DNA from: Nitrososphaerota archaeon
GTDB taxonomy: Archaea; Thermoproteota; Nitrososphaeria; Conexivisphaerales; Conexivisphaeraceae
NCBI GenBank assembly: GCA_009903775.1
Contig: WYEM01000096.1
Span: forward strand, 1-39,560
Reading direction: 5' to 3'
DNA length: 39,560 bases
Positions 22,864-31,527 of the stretch are shown here, piece by piece. Made by a program: the position numbers and the translations under genes. Under the pieces are notes generated by a model. That model had not been told where the DNA came from, ran no database searches, and saw nothing but the letters and a program-made list of their open reading frames with translations. Positions within the stretch are counted from its first letter, which is position 1; every line of letters begins with the position of its first letter.

Positions 22864-24126
22864 GTGCCGGTGCGCAGGGAGGAGGTCCTGGAGGTCCTCA
22901 TGCGGGGGCTCGCGGCGGCGGACCCGGAGGGCGCGGTCAGGAGGAGGGCCTCCCGCCTGGGCGCCGCCAGCCTCAGGGTGCTCGCGTTCGGGAAGGCCGC
23001 CTGCAGGATGGCGTCCGGGGCCGCGGCGGCCCTCGGCGACCGCGTGGAGGAGGGCCTGGTGATAGTCCCCAGGGGCTACCCGTGCGGGGACCTGGGGGGC
23101 ATGAGGATCCTCGAGGGCACCCACCCGCTGCCGTCCCCCGAGAACGTGCGCGCGTCGGAGGAGGCGCGCGGGCTGGTGGGGCGCGTGCGCGAGGACGAGG
23201 TGCTCCTGGTGCTGATCTCGGGAGGGGGGTCCGCGCTGCTCGAGGTCCCCAAGGAGGGCGTCGGCGTGGAGGAGGAGGCGGCGCTCGTGGGGGAGCTGAT
23301 GAGGAGGGGGGCAGACGTGAGGGAGATCAACGCGGTGAGGAAGCACCTGTCGGAGGTCAAGGGCGGCCAGCTCCTCCGCGGGTTCAGGGGGCGCGCGTGC
23401 GTCTCCCTCATAGTCTCGGACGTCGTGGGCAACCCGATAGACGCGATAGCGTCGGGCCCGACCGCCCCGGACCCCACCACCTACTCGGACGCGCTGGGCG
23501 TCCTGAGGAGGTACGGCCTGCTGGAGAGGTTCCCCGGGGCCGCGCGCCTGCTCGAGAGGGGGGCCAGGGGGGAGCTCGGGGAGACGCTGAAGCCCGGGGA
23601 CCCCGTCTTCTCGCGCGTGGTGAACGAGGTCGTGCTGGACAACCGCCCGGCCCTCGCGGCGGCCGCCGCCGCGGCCAGGGGGCTCGGCTACCGCGCGCAG
23701 GTCCTCACCGACTCCATGGAGGGGGAGGCCAGGGAGGTGGGGAGGTTCCTGGGGTCCCTGGCCGCCAGGGGGGCCAGGAGGGCGCAGCTGGCGGGGGGCG
23801 AGACCACGGTCACCGTGTTGGGCGGGGGGAGGGGCGGCAGGAACCAGGAGCTCGCCCTGGGCGCGGCGCTCCAGGTGAGGAGGCTGGGTATGGCGGCCCG
23901 CGCCGGGGTCGGGGCGCTCGCCACCGACGGGGTGGACGGCAACTCCCCGGCGGCGGGCGCCGCCCTGGGGTCGGAGGACATCGCCTCGATGGACGAGGAC
24001 GGCGCCAGGGCGGCCCTCCGCGAGAGCGACTCGTACGGGTTCCTGGGGCGCGCCGGGCTGGCCGTGGTGACGGGCCCCACGGGGACGAACGTGAACGACC
24101 TGGCGGTGGTCCTGGTCAGGGGGTAG
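22864..24126 (+). CDS. Glycerate kinase, MOFRL type (probably 2-phosphoglycerate-forming)
   Basis: A protein of 420 residues of the class II glycerate kinase family. It has VLAFGKAACRMA, LLVLISGGGSALLEVP, LSEVKGGQLL, SDVVGNPIDAIASGPT, and the C-terminal MOFRL region with GGRGGRNQELALGAAL, ATDGVDGNSPAAGA and GPTGTNVNDLAVVLV. In archaeal non-phosphorylative Entner-Doudoroff metabolism it phosphorylates glycerate to 2-phosphoglycerate. That fits the dehydrogenase, dehydratase and aldolase genes nearby. It starts at GTG 22864 by the TATA-like box and is transcribed away from the glucoamylase operon. Confidence 0.92.
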   Translation: MPVRREEVLEVLMRGLAAADPEGAVRRRASRLGAASLRVLAFGKAACRMASGAAAALGDRVEEGLVIVPRGYPCGDLGGMRILEGTHPLPSPENVRASEEARGLVGRVREDEVLLVLISGGGSALLEVPKEGVGVEEEAALVGELMRRGADVREINAVRKHLSEVKGGQLLRGFRGRACVSLIVSDVVGNPIDAIASGPTAPDPTTYSDALGVLRRYGLLERFPGAARLLERGARGELGETLKPGDPVFSRVVNEVVLDNRPALAAAAAAARGLGYRAQVLTDSMEGEAREVGRFLGSLAARGARRAQLAGGETTVTVLGGGRGGRNQELALGAALQVRRLGMAARAGVGALATDGVDGNSPAAGAALGSEDIASMDEDGARAALRESDSYGFLGRAGLAVVTGPTGTNVNDLAVVLVRG

Positions 24127-24134
24127 CGCTGGCG

Positions 24135-24143
24135 CTTAAATAT
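24135..24143 (+). promoter_or_regulatory. TATA-like box for the AlaX gene
   Basis: CTTAAATAT lies about 26 bases before a TTG at 24166 and supports that TTG as the start codon. Confidence 0.5.
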
Positions 24144-24165
24144 CCGGGGCGCCCACGGGGGCAGG

Positions 24166-24957
24166 TTGCCCACGGAGCTCCTCTACCTGAACGACTCCTA
24201 CCTGAGGAGGTTCGACGCGACGGTCGTCAGGGCGGACCCACGGGGGGTCGTGCTAGACAGGACAGCCTTCTACCCGGGGGGAGGCGGCCAGCCGCCCGAC
24301 TCCGGTTACCTGATCGCGGGCGGGGAGCGCCTGCCCGTGGAGGGGGCCTCGATGGACGGCGACGAGGTCCTCCACGCGGTGCGGGGCCCCGCCCCTCCGG
24401 CGGGGGCCCGCGTGGTCGGGGAGCTGGACTGGGGGAGGAGGTACGCCCACATGAGGCTCCACACTGCAATACACCTGCTCGACGCGCTCCTCGTGAGGTC
24501 GGGCGCCGAAGGCCAGATCACGGGGAGCCAGATATACGACGACCGCGCCAGGGTCGACTTCGACTGGCCGGGCTTCTCGAGGGAGGCCCTCCAGCGCCTG
24601 GTGGATGAGGCGAACTCGGAGATAGGGAGGGGGAGGAGGGTGCTCGTGAGGTACCTGACGGGGGAGGAGGCCCGGGCGATCCCGAACATAGCCAGGACGG
24701 CCCCGGGGAGGGAGCTCCTGGGCAGGCTGGAGGTCGTCAGGGTCGTCGAGATAGAGGGGCTGGACGCCCAGATGGACGGGGGGACCCACGTCTCCGACAT
24801 AAGGGAGATAGGCCGCATAGCGGTGACACGGGTGGAGAACAAGGGAAGGAGGAACAAGAGGGTCGAGTTCACCCTGGGCCGATGGACCTTCCGCGCTCGG
24901 CCTCGGCCAAGGCATCGGCCATCCTGGCCACCTGCTCCGGGGCAGGCCTCTCCCTGA
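24166..24957 (+). CDS. alaX: Alanyl-tRNA editing protein AlaX
   Basis: A protein of up to 263 residues related to the editing domain of alanyl-tRNA synthetase. It removes wrongly attached serine or glycine from tRNA-Ala in trans. It has YLNDSYLRRFDATV at the start, TAFYPGGGGQPPDSG, the zinc-binding HMRLHTAIHLLDALL (HxxxH) and MDGGTHVSDIREIG near the end. Here an Asp precedes GGTH where alanyl-tRNA synthetases have Cys. The conserved part ends at KRVEFTLG (about 24880). The rest overlaps the broken flavodiiron gene antisense by 89 bases and looks unconserved. Confidence 0.9.
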   Translation: MPTELLYLNDSYLRRFDATVVRADPRGVVLDRTAFYPGGGGQPPDSGYLIAGGERLPVEGASMDGDEVLHAVRGPAPPAGARVVGELDWGRRYAHMRLHTAIHLLDALLVRSGAEGQITGSQIYDDRARVDFDWPGFSREALQRLVDEANSEIGRGRRVLVRYLTGEEARAIPNIARTAPGRELLGRLEVVRVVEIEGLDAQMDGGTHVSDIREIGRIAVTRVENKGRRNKRVEFTLGRWTFRARPRPRHRPSWPPAPGQASP

Positions 24958-25256
24958 ACGACTCCACGCCGAGGACGCGCAGGCCGGCCTCCCTGAGCGC
25001 GTTCTCCACGCGCCTGGCGGCGTTGGATCCCCACGCGTACGACACCATGGCCGCCGCCGGCTTGCCGGTGCCCTTCATCTTGGACCTGATGAGGTGGAGG
25101 ATGTACTCCATGCGGGGATGCACCTCCGAGTCGTACGTCGGGGTGGCCAGCACCATGGCGGACGCGGAGTTCGCCCGCGCGATGAATTCCTCGGGGCTCC
25201 CGCTGTCCACGTCGTTCGCCGCGAAGGAGCTGACGGACATCCCCCTCCTGACAAAA
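24869..25256 (-). pseudogene. C-terminal flavodoxin-domain fragment of a flavodiiron protein
   Basis: About 127 residues remain, from RRGMSVSSFAANDVDSGSPEEF to the TGA at 24869. LATPTYDSEVHPRMEYILHLIRSKMKGTGKPAAAMVSYAWGSNAARRVENALREAGLRV is typical of the FMN-binding flavodoxin domain of FprA-type proteins. The upstream part of the gene is replaced by the TnpB element. The matching N-terminal piece lies on its other side at 26563-26789. Compared with the usual ~400-residue protein, roughly 200 central residues are missing. The gene therefore lost sequence as well as being split. Confidence 0.8.
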
Positions 25257-25299
25257 TGAACGGCAAGCCCCGCCCTTCTTGGCGGGGATGGTGGGAATG

Positions 25300-25308
25300 G
25301 CTTAAAGG
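25300..25308 (+). promoter_or_regulatory. TATA-like box for tnpB
   Basis: GCTTAAAGG lies about 26 bases before the ATG at 25330. It favours that start over the in-frame ATG at 25312. Confidence 0.5.
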
Positions 25309-25329
25309 GCGATGCCCACATGCCTTCCG

Positions 25330-26562
25330 ATGCCCGCCGTGGGGTTCCGCTTCAGGGCTTACGCGGGCCAGCGGACGTTGGGGGCGTTAAAGGCCCAGTT
25401 GAGGCTGGCCTGCGAGGTCTACAACACCCTGCGGCGGGCGGACATCGATTTCCGCCGCGAGAACGGGAGGGGACTGAGCCTCACGGAGCTGAGGCAGCTG
25501 GCGCTGGACCTGAGGAAGCGGAACGAGGACTACCGGCAGCTCTACTCCCAGGTGGCTCAGGAGATCGCCGACCGGTTCTACAACGCCAAACGGAGGTTCC
25601 TCGAGGGCTCCGCGAGGAGGTTCCCCAGGGAGAAGAAGCCCCACAGGTACTACTCGTTGACGTACCCGCAGAAAGGCTGGAGGATACTCAGCGTCAGGGA
25701 GATCAGGGCGGGAAGCAGGAACAGGAAAAAGCTCATCACGCTGAGGCTGTCCCACCTGGGCACCTTCAGGGTCATCGCCCACAGGGACTTCCCGATGGAC
25801 GATGTGAGGAGGGTGGCGGTGAAGCTCGCCGGGTCCGGGAGGTTATATGTATCCTTCTTCGTCGAGGACTACGAGTTCCCGCGGCTCCCCGGGACGGGCA
25901 GGGCGGTCGCCATCGACGTCGGGGTGGAGAAGTTGCTCGTGACCTCCGACGGCGAGTACCTGCCGAACCCGAGGCCCTATGAGAAGGCACTCAAGAAGCT
26001 GAGGAGGCTGCAGAGGGAGCTCTCGAGGAAGAGGTTCCTCTCCCATAACTGGCTCAGGACTAAAGTAAGGCTGGCCAGGGCGCACGAGCACCTGGCGAAC
26101 CTGAGGAGGGACACGTACATGAAGCTGGGGAGATACCTGGCCGAGCGCTACGACGTGGTGGCCATGGAGGACATCGACGTGAAACGGCTGATCGGTGAGT
26201 CGAGCAGGGCGCTCAGGAGGGGCCTCCAGGACGCCGCCCTCGGCATGATGCGCTCAATAGTGAAGTACCAGGTCGAGAAGTACGGGAAGGCATTCCTCCT
26301 CGTCGACCCGAGGGACTCCTCGAGGGCGTGCGCGAGGTGCGGGTTCGTGAAGCATGATCTGAGGCTGGGCGACAGGGCCTTCGAGTGCCCGGCCTGCGGC
26401 TGGAGGGTCGATCGCGACTACAACGCGTCCCTCAACGCGCTGAGGAGGGCAGGGCGGGAGCCACCCGCGGCGCCTGTGGAGCTCCGCCCTCTACCCGCGG
26501 CCGAGGGCCGCGGGCAAGGTGGGGCAGTGAAGCAGGAAGCCTCGCCCTTCAGGGCGGGGTAG
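25330..26562 (+). CDS. tnpB: TnpB RNA-guided nuclease
   Basis: A protein of about 410 residues, the usual TnpB length. The RuvC-like catalytic triad is intact: Asp in [15 protein letters not shown], Glu in [12 protein letters not shown] and Asp in [16 protein letters not shown] zinc finger (CARCG then CPACG) lies between the last two. Upstream, [21 protein letters not shown] is the conserved helical region. TnpB proteins cut DNA next to a transposon-associated motif, guided by an RNA from the element's right end, and help the element persist. The product looks active. Its reading frame ends inside the right-end hairpin. Confidence 0.93.
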   Translation: MPAVGFRFRAYAGQRTLGALKAQLRLACEVYNTLRRADIDFRRENGRGLSLTELRQLALDLRKRNEDYRQLYSQVAQEIADRFYNAKRRFLEGSARRFPREKKPHRYYSLTYPQKGWRILSVREIRAGSRNRKKLITLRLSHLGTFRVIAHRDFPMDDVRRVAVKLAGSGRLYVSFFVEDYEFPRLPGTGRAVAIDVGVEKLLVTSDGEYLPNPRPYEKALKKLRRLQRELSRKRFLSHNWLRTKVRLARAHEHLANLRRDTYMKLGRYLAERYDVVAMEDIDVKRLIGESSRALRRGLQDAALGMMRSIVKYQVEKYGKAFLLVDPRDSSRACARCGFVKHDLRLGDRAFECPACGWRVDRDYNASLNALRRAGREPPAAPVELRPLPAAEGRGQGGAVKQEASPFRAG

Positions 26563-26580
26563 CTCACCCTGCGCGGGTCG
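26440..26580 (+). ncRNA. Predicted right-end guide RNA (reRNA/omega RNA) region of TnpB
   Basis: In characterised TnpB systems the guide scaffold overlaps the 3' end of tnpB and ends at the element's right end, with the guide taken from the flanking DNA. Here the 3' end of tnpB runs into the hairpin at 26541-26559. The guide would begin at about 26563 (CTCACCCTGCGCGGG), which is flavodiiron-gene sequence. The limits are inferred from the family, not from RNA data. Confidence 0.45.
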
Positions 26581-26789
26581 ACCACCTCCCGGAGGGCGTC
26601 GATGAACTGCTCCGAATACGCCCCCTTCCACGTGTCTATCAGCACGAAGCCGTCGGGCGCCCTCAGCAGGTAGGAGTTGTAGGTGATGCCCTCGGGGATC
26701 CTCCAGGCGGCCTCGAAGAACTCGGTCCTGTCGTCGAGCCTCAGGAGCCAGACGCCGTCGTCGATCTCGCGCACCTGATATTTGACCAT
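26563..26789 (-). pseudogene. N-terminal fragment of the flavodiiron protein
   Basis: The ATG at 26789 starts MVKYQVREIDDGVWLLRLDDRTEFFEAAWRIPEGITYNSYLLRAPDGFVLIDTWKGAYSEQFIDALREVVDPRRV, the opening of the metallo-beta-lactamase domain of FprA-type O2/NO reductases. The TnpB element begins just before the point where the HxExDH di-iron ligands should come, so none of the metal site survives. The frame runs on antisense into tnpB and stops at 26418. The promoter is still in place. Confidence 0.8.
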
Positions 26790-26807
26790 AAGGGGAAAAC
26801 TCCGCGG

Positions 26808-26818
26808 AATAATTTAAA
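26808..26818 (-). promoter_or_regulatory. TATA-like box of the broken flavodiiron gene
   Basis: The reverse strand reads GTTTAAATTAT about 26 bases before the ATG at 26789, in an AT-rich spacer after the KDG aldolase stop. Confidence 0.55.
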
Positions 26819-26834
26819 CATTGGGTAATTATTG

Positions 26835-27722
26835 TTAACCTGAGGAGCCCCGATCGTCCCCGATTATCCCGCGGACTGAGGAGAGCAGGGCCTCCGCCTC
26901 GCGCTCCCCGAGGGGCCTCAGGGGCCTTGGCAGGTACCCGCTCGGGCTCCTCCTCCCCATGACGAGGGCCTGGAACAGGTAGTAGTAGGCGGAGGGGAAC
27001 TCGAACGCGGAGAGCTCCGCCATGAGGCGCGAGAGCCTGGACTGCAGCTCGGGGGAGCCGGTGCGCCAGACCCTCCCCGGGAGGTCCGTGAAGTTGGAGG
27101 TGCCGCAGACCCCGCCGTGCGCCCCCAGGACCCTGGCGGGCAGCAGGAGGTCGTCCTGCCCCTCGTAGACGGGGATCCCCGGGAGCTCCCGGAGGTACCC
27201 CTGGAGGGACGCCAGGTCCCTGGAGCTGTCCTTCACGCCGGCGACGAGCCCCGTGGCGCGGGCCACCTCGGCCGCGGTCCCGGGCTCCACGCGGTTCCTG
27301 GCCATCTGGGGTATGTTGTAGATCACTATGGGGACGTCGGCCGAGCGCGCCAGGGCCGAGTAGTAGTCGGCTATCTCGCCCTGGCTGAGCTCCGAGTAGA
27401 AGGGCGGCACGGAGATCACTGCCGCGGCGCCCGCGTCGCGGGCCAGCCTGGCCAGCTCCACGGCCTCCTCCAGGTTCCCCCTGTGGACGCCGGGGAGCAA
27501 CGAGAGCCCGGAGGGGAGGCGGGCCGCGAACTCCGATATTAGGCGCGAGTGCTCTGAGAGGCTCAGGAGGTGGAAGGAGCCGACGGAGCTGGCCGGGAAC
27601 ACCGCCGCCGCGCCCGAGGACCTGAGGAACTCCAGCAGCTCGGATATCCCCTCGCGGTCCAGCTCGCCGTCCCTCAGCGGCGTGACCGCCGGCGTCACTA
27701 TGCCGCCCGGGAGGCGGGCCAT
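26835..27722 (-). CDS. kdgA: 2-Keto-3-deoxygluconate aldolase (DapA family)
   Basis: A protein of 295 residues with the TIM-barrel Schiff-base aldolase layout. GGIVTPAVTPL starts the chain. FPASSVGSFHLLS is the substrate loop, VIYNIPQMA carries the conserved Tyr and VAGVKDSSRD carries the Schiff-base Lys. In the archaeal Entner-Doudoroff pathway it splits KDG to pyruvate and glyceraldehyde. Its ATG lies inside the last ~24 bases of the aldehyde dehydrogenase gene. The gene order dehydratase, dehydrogenase, aldolase supports this assignment over dihydrodipicolinate synthase. Confidence 0.9.
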   Translation of the reverse strand: MARLPGGIVTPAVTPLRDGELDREGISELLEFLRSSGAAAVFPASSVGSFHLLSLSEHSRLISEFAARLPSGLSLLPGVHRGNLEEAVELARLARDAGAAAVISVPPFYSELSQGEIADYYSALARSADVPIVIYNIPQMARNRVEPGTAAEVARATGLVAGVKDSSRDLASLQGYLRELPGIPVYEGQDDLLLPARVLGAHGGVCGTSNFTDLPGRVWRTGSPELQSRLSRLMAELSAFEFPSAYYYLFQALVMGRRSPSGYLPRPLRPLGEREAEALLSSVRGIIGDDRGSSG

Positions 27723-29215
27723 CGGCGTCGCCCTCGGGAATAGGGGGGTATGACCTCCCCCTCCAGCGGGTTGGGGCCATAGTCGACGTAGACGTTCTTT
27801 ATCCTCGTGTACTCCAGCACGCCGTATATCGAGTTCTCGCCCGCCTGCCCGGACATCCTGAATCCCGTGTGATATCCCTGGGTGGCCTCCGGCCCCGGCA
27901 TGTTCACGTAGAGCTCCCCGAACTTGATCTCCCTGGCCGCCCTCATAGCGAGCGAGACGTCCCTCGTGAAGAGGTAGGACGCGAGCCCGTAGATCGAGTC
28001 GTTGGCGAGCTCTATCATCTCGCCGAAGTCGTCGCCCACCCTCATCGCGGGGAGCACGGGCCCGAAGATCTCCTCCCTGAACACGGCGGAGCTCTGGTCC
28101 CTGCCCTCCAGGATCGTGGGCAGGTAGTGGAACCCGCCCGAGAGCGGCTCCGGGAGCGAGGGGCGGCCCCCTCCGTGCAGGACCTTCAGCCCGTCCGCCT
28201 TCGCGCGCTCGACGAGCCCCGACACCTTCCTCAGCGCGCCCTCGTTTATGAGCGGGCCCATCTCGTTCCTCCTCGGGTCCCCGACCCTGAGGGAGGCGGT
28301 GAGCTCGAGGAACCTGCGCATGAACGCGTCGTACACGTCGCGGTGGACGAAGAGCCTCTCGGCGGCTATGCAGGACTGGCCGGCGTTCCAGTACTTGGCC
28401 CACATGAGCACGCGGGCCGCGAGCTCCAGGTCCGCGTCCTTCCACACCATGAACGGGGCCTTCCCGCCCAGCTCCAGTATCACCTTCGCCATGGAGCTGG
28501 CGGCGGACGCCATCACCTCCTTCCCCGTGCCCGTCTCGCCCGTCAGCGTTATCAGCGCCACCTTGCGGCTGGAGGTCAGCGCCGGCCCTATCGCGCTCCC
28601 CCTCCCCGTCACGAAGTTCAGCACCCCCCTCGGGAGGCCGGCCTCCTGGAACGCCCTGACGAGCCACTCGCCGGTGAACGGGGTGTCCGAGCTGGGCTTC
28701 AGCACCACGGTGTTCCCCGTGACGAGCGCCGGCCCCACCTTCCTCGCTATCATGCCGGCCGGGAAGTTCCAGGGGGTTATCGCAGCGACGACCCCGTAGG
28801 GCACGCGGTACTGGAATATCACCCTCTCGGGCTTCGTCCCCTCCACCACGTCGCCCGTTATCTTCCTCGCCATCTCCGCGTAGTAGGTCAACTGGTCCAG
28901 CACCCCGTCGACCTCCTGGGCGGCCTCCCTGGCGGGCTTGCCGACCTCGTCTATCAGGAGGTCCTCCAGCTCGGACCTCCTGGACCTTATGACCTCTATC
29001 GCCCTCCAGATGTACTTGGCGCGCTCGACCGAGGTGAGCCTCTCCCAGGCCCCCTGGGCCTCGTACGCCGCGTCGATCGCCCTGGCCACGTCGTCGGGGG
29101 TGGCGGAGGCGAACTGGCCTATGGGCCTCCCCGTCGAGGGGTTCAGCTTCTCGAGGAACTCCCCGCCCGAGGGGTTCACCCACTCCCCGTTTATGAAGAG
29201 GAGGGAGCGCCTCAT
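27698..29215 (-). CDS. NAD(P)-dependent aldehyde dehydrogenase, probable glyceraldehyde dehydrogenase
   Basis: A protein of 505 residues of the ALDH superfamily. It has TPWNFPAGMIARKVGPAL, GNTVVLKPSSDTP, LTGETGTGKEV, the catalytic Glu in LELGGKAPF and the catalytic Cys in NAGQSCIAAERLF. EIFGPVLP and the C-terminal YTRIKNVYVDY segment complete the fold. Placed between gluconate dehydratase and KDG aldolase, it most likely oxidises glyceraldehyde to glycerate, feeding the glycerate kinase at 22864. A semialdehyde or lactaldehyde role cannot be ruled out. It has its own TATA-like box at 29239-29246. Confidence 0.88.
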   Translation of the reverse strand: MRRSLLFINGEWVNPSGGEFLEKLNPSTGRPIGQFASATPDDVARAIDAAYEAQGAWERLTSVERAKYIWRAIEVIRSRRSELEDLLIDEVGKPAREAAQEVDGVLDQLTYYAEMARKITGDVVEGTKPERVIFQYRVPYGVVAAITPWNFPAGMIARKVGPALVTGNTVVLKPSSDTPFTGEWLVRAFQEAGLPRGVLNFVTGRGSAIGPALTSSRKVALITLTGETGTGKEVMASAASSMAKVILELGGKAPFMVWKDADLELAARVLMWAKYWNAGQSCIAAERLFVHRDVYDAFMRRFLELTASLRVGDPRRNEMGPLINEGALRKVSGLVERAKADGLKVLHGGGRPSLPEPLSGGFHYLPTILEGRDQSSAVFREEIFGPVLPAMRVGDDFGEMIELANDSIYGLASYLFTRDVSLAMRAAREIKFGELYVNMPGPEATQGYHTGFRMSGQAGENSIYGVLEYTRIKNVYVDYGPNPLEGEVIPPYSRGRRRWPASRAA

Positions 29216-29238
29216 CGATCTCCGTGGGCCGCCCTCCG

Positions 29239-29246
29239 ATATAAGT
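29239..29246 (-). promoter_or_regulatory. TATA-like box for the aldehyde dehydrogenase gene
   Basis: CTTATATC on the reverse strand lies about 26 bases before the ATG at 29215, in the 36-base gap after gluconate dehydratase. Confidence 0.55.
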
Positions 29247-29251
29247 GTGGC

Positions 29252-30451
29252 TCAGGGGATCCTGGACGAGTCCCCCTCGATCCACGTGCCCCTCACGACC
29301 CACACCGGCTCCCCGGGCACCCTCTCCTCGAGGCCCTCCGCCCTGTGGGACTCCAGCACGTCCTCCCTGACCTCCACGCCCAGCCCGGGGCCCCGGGGCA
29401 CCGCGTGGTGCCCGTCGACCACCCTCATGGAGTCGCCGACCAGGTCCCTCTTCCACCGCGGGAAGAAGTCGTAGAACGTCTCCTGTATCATGAAGTTGGG
29501 TATGGTGGCGTCGAGCTGCAGCGTCGCGGCGTTCTGGATGGGGCCGAACGCGTTGTGGTAGGCCATCCTGACGCCGAAGGAGTCCGCGATGGCCGCTATC
29601 TTCCAGGCCTCCGTTATCCCCCCGACGTTCGTCACGTCCACCTGGAGGAAGTCGACCAGCCCCTCCCTCAGGTACTGGAGGGCCTCCTCCTTGTTCAGTA
29701 TCCTCTCGCCCAGCGCCACGGGGACGCGCGCCGCGGCCCTGTACCTCCTGAGCCCCTCGAGGTCGTGCGGGTGGACGGGCTCCTCCATGAAGAGCGGGGA
29801 GTACTTCGCCAGGGCCTCCGCCACCCTGATCGCCGACTCGTACCCGAACCTGCCGTGGTGCTCTATCATTATGTGCACGTCCTCGCCCACTGCCTCCCTG
29901 ACCGCCGCGACTATCCTCGAGGCCCTCTCGATGCCCGCGCGGTCTATGTAGTCGTAGTAGCCCCCGAAGGGGTCGAACTTCAGGCCCCTGTAGCCCATCC
30001 CCACCACCCTCTCCGCCGCGGCCGCGAACTCGTCCGGGGTCCTGCAGCCGCCGTACCACCCGTTCGCGTAGGCCAGGATCCTGTCGCGGTGGAGGCCCCC
30101 CAGGAGCTCGTGCACGGGGGCGCCGAGCTCCCTCCCCTTGATGTCCCAGAGCGCTATGTCGAGCGCGGACAGCGCGGCCGTGGACTCTATGGAGCGGTGG
30201 AGGTAGAAGTCCTCCATCATCCAGCGCCTGTGGATGGACTCTATCGCGTGGGCGTCGGAGCCGACCGCGACCGTGGCCAGGCGCCTCACCGCCTCCACGA
30301 CCTGGCCCGTCCTGAGGGTGGGGACGGCCTCGCCGTACCCGACCGCCCCGTTCGACGTCTCCACGCGCACGAGCACCATCAGGGACGCCCAGGTTGCCGC
30401 GGAGCCCCTCTCGCCTATCACCAGGGGCTCCACCCTCGCTATGGTGGCCAT
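29252..30451 (-). CDS. gad: Gluconate dehydratase (enolase superfamily)
   Basis: A protein of 399 residues matching archaeal gluconate/galactonate dehydratases. It removes water from gluconate to give 2-keto-3-deoxygluconate. The capping domain starts ERGSAATWASLMVLVRVETSNGAVGYGEAVPTLR. The barrel has GLKFDPFGGYYDYIDRAG, IEHHGRFGYESA, FMEEPVHPHDLEGLRRY, ALGERIL and AYHNAFGPIQNA, the metal and acid-base residues of the family. FPRWKRDLVGDS and EPVWVVRGTW close the chain as in Sulfolobus relatives. The ATG start is supported by a TATA-like CTTTTAG at 30475-30482. Confidence 0.93.
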   Translation of the reverse strand: MATIARVEPLVIGERGSAATWASLMVLVRVETSNGAVGYGEAVPTLRTGQVVEAVRRLATVAVGSDAHAIESIHRRWMMEDFYLHRSIESTAALSALDIALWDIKGRELGAPVHELLGGLHRDRILAYANGWYGGCRTPDEFAAAAERVVGMGYRGLKFDPFGGYYDYIDRAGIERASRIVAAVREAVGEDVHIMIEHHGRFGYESAIRVAEALAKYSPLFMEEPVHPHDLEGLRRYRAAARVPVALGERILNKEEALQYLREGLVDFLQVDVTNVGGITEAWKIAAIADSFGVRMAYHNAFGPIQNAATLQLDATIPNFMIQETFYDFFPRWKRDLVGDSMRVVDGHHAVPRGPGLGVEVREDVLESHRAEGLEERVPGEPVWVVRGTWIEGDSSRIP

Positions 30452-30474
30452 GGGGCCCCGGGGCGGGCCGCCCC

Positions 30475-31505
30475 CTAAAAGGATTGCCGCCTCGGCGCCG
30501 CGCGTCGAGCATCACGCGGCCGTCCCTGTCCCCGGAGGACAGCTCCTCCAGGGCCCTGCGCGCGTCTCCCAGGCCGTGGACGCGCCAGACGCGCGCGCTC
30601 AGGCCGCGCGAGGCCGCTATGGAGAGCAGCTGCCGGAGCTCGGACCTCGTCCCCCCGGTGGTCCCGACGATCGAGATCTCCCTCGAGTAAATGGCCCTCA
30701 CGTCCAGGGGCACGACCTCGCCCGTGAGCGCGCCGTAGGCCACGAGCCTGCCGCCGGGGCCCAGCAGCCCGATCGACCACGGGGCGGTCCCGGAGCCGAG
30801 CGCGTCGACCACGACGTCCGCCATCGCGCCGCCGGTGAGGGCCGAGACCGCCTCGGCCGCGGACTCGGGGTCGACAACCTCGTCGGCGCCCATGTCCCTG
30901 AGCCAGGCCCTGGGCCTCCTGGAGATCGCTATCACGCGCGCCCCCATCAGGCGGGCCAGCTGCACCGCGAACATGCCGGTGTTGCCCGAGGCCCCCACGA
31001 CGACCGCAGTCTCGCCGGCCCTGAGGCCGGCGGCGCGGAGGGCGTGGTACGCTGTGAGCGCGGAGACCGGGAGGCTCGCCAGCAGGTCCCAGTCCAGCCG
31101 CGCGCCCACCCTGACCACGGAGGCCTCCGGCACGACCGCCAGCTCGGCGAAGCCGCCGTTCGAGGCGACGCCCAGGACTCCCCCGACGCGGCACAGCATC
31201 TCCCTCCCCGAGAGGCACATATCGCAGCGGCCGCAGAAGATCCTGGGGTAATCGATCACGACGTCGCCAGGCGAGATGCCCTCCACGTCCCGGCCGACCT
31301 CCTCCACGACCCCCGCGAACTCGGCCCCCGGTATGTGGGGCATGGGCCGCGGGCTCCTCGCGCCCACCACCGTGAGGCGATCGATGGGGTTCACGCCGGC
31401 GCGCTCGACCCTCACCAGCACTTCGCGCGGCCCGGGGCGGGGCGCCTCGACCTCCCTCACCTCCAAGTTCTCCAGGCCCGGCCTGTCGAACACCGCGGCC
31501 CTCAC
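30475..31505 (-). CDS. Zinc-type medium-chain alcohol dehydrogenase (probable 3' frameshift)
   Basis: About 340 residues of the MDR superfamily. It begins VRAAVFDRPGLENLEVREVEAPRPGPREVLVRVERAGVNPIDR. IPGAEFAGVVEEVG follows, then the structural-zinc lobe CGRCDMCLSGREMLC and the nucleotide-binding VVVGASGNTGMFAVQLA. The conserved part ends RDGRVMLDAR near 30505. The first frame has no stop for several kilobases, while a neighbouring frame gives a TAG at 30475-30477. I therefore place the end there, with a shift near the C-terminus. It may reduce an aldehyde or oxidise an alcohol in the same sugar pathway. The substrate is unknown. Confidence 0.75.
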
Positions 31506-31527
31506 GCCGGGCGCTTGGCGCGGCGGC

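Larger units (their letters stand above)
25257..26562 (+). mobile_element. IS1341/IS605-type element carrying only tnpB
   Basis: The element has a GC-rich hairpin near each end. The left hairpin is GCCCCGCCCTTCTTGGCGGGG at about 25266-25286 and the right one is CTCGCCCTTCAGGGCGGGG at 26541-26559. No tnpA transposase is present, so it would need one in trans. It lies inside a flavodiiron protein gene, whose two coding pieces flank it exactly in reading direction. The right boundary is close to the TnpB stop codon at 26560-26562. The left boundary is approximate. Confidence 0.85.

Noticed and set aside
26835-31505. A single 1556-codon reverse reading frame spanning alcohol dehydrogenase to KDG aldolase
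   Set aside because: The two ends are real but unrelated genes. The middle is out of frame with the clearly conserved gluconate and aldehyde dehydrogenase genes. The long frame is an effect of rare stop codons in GC-rich DNA.
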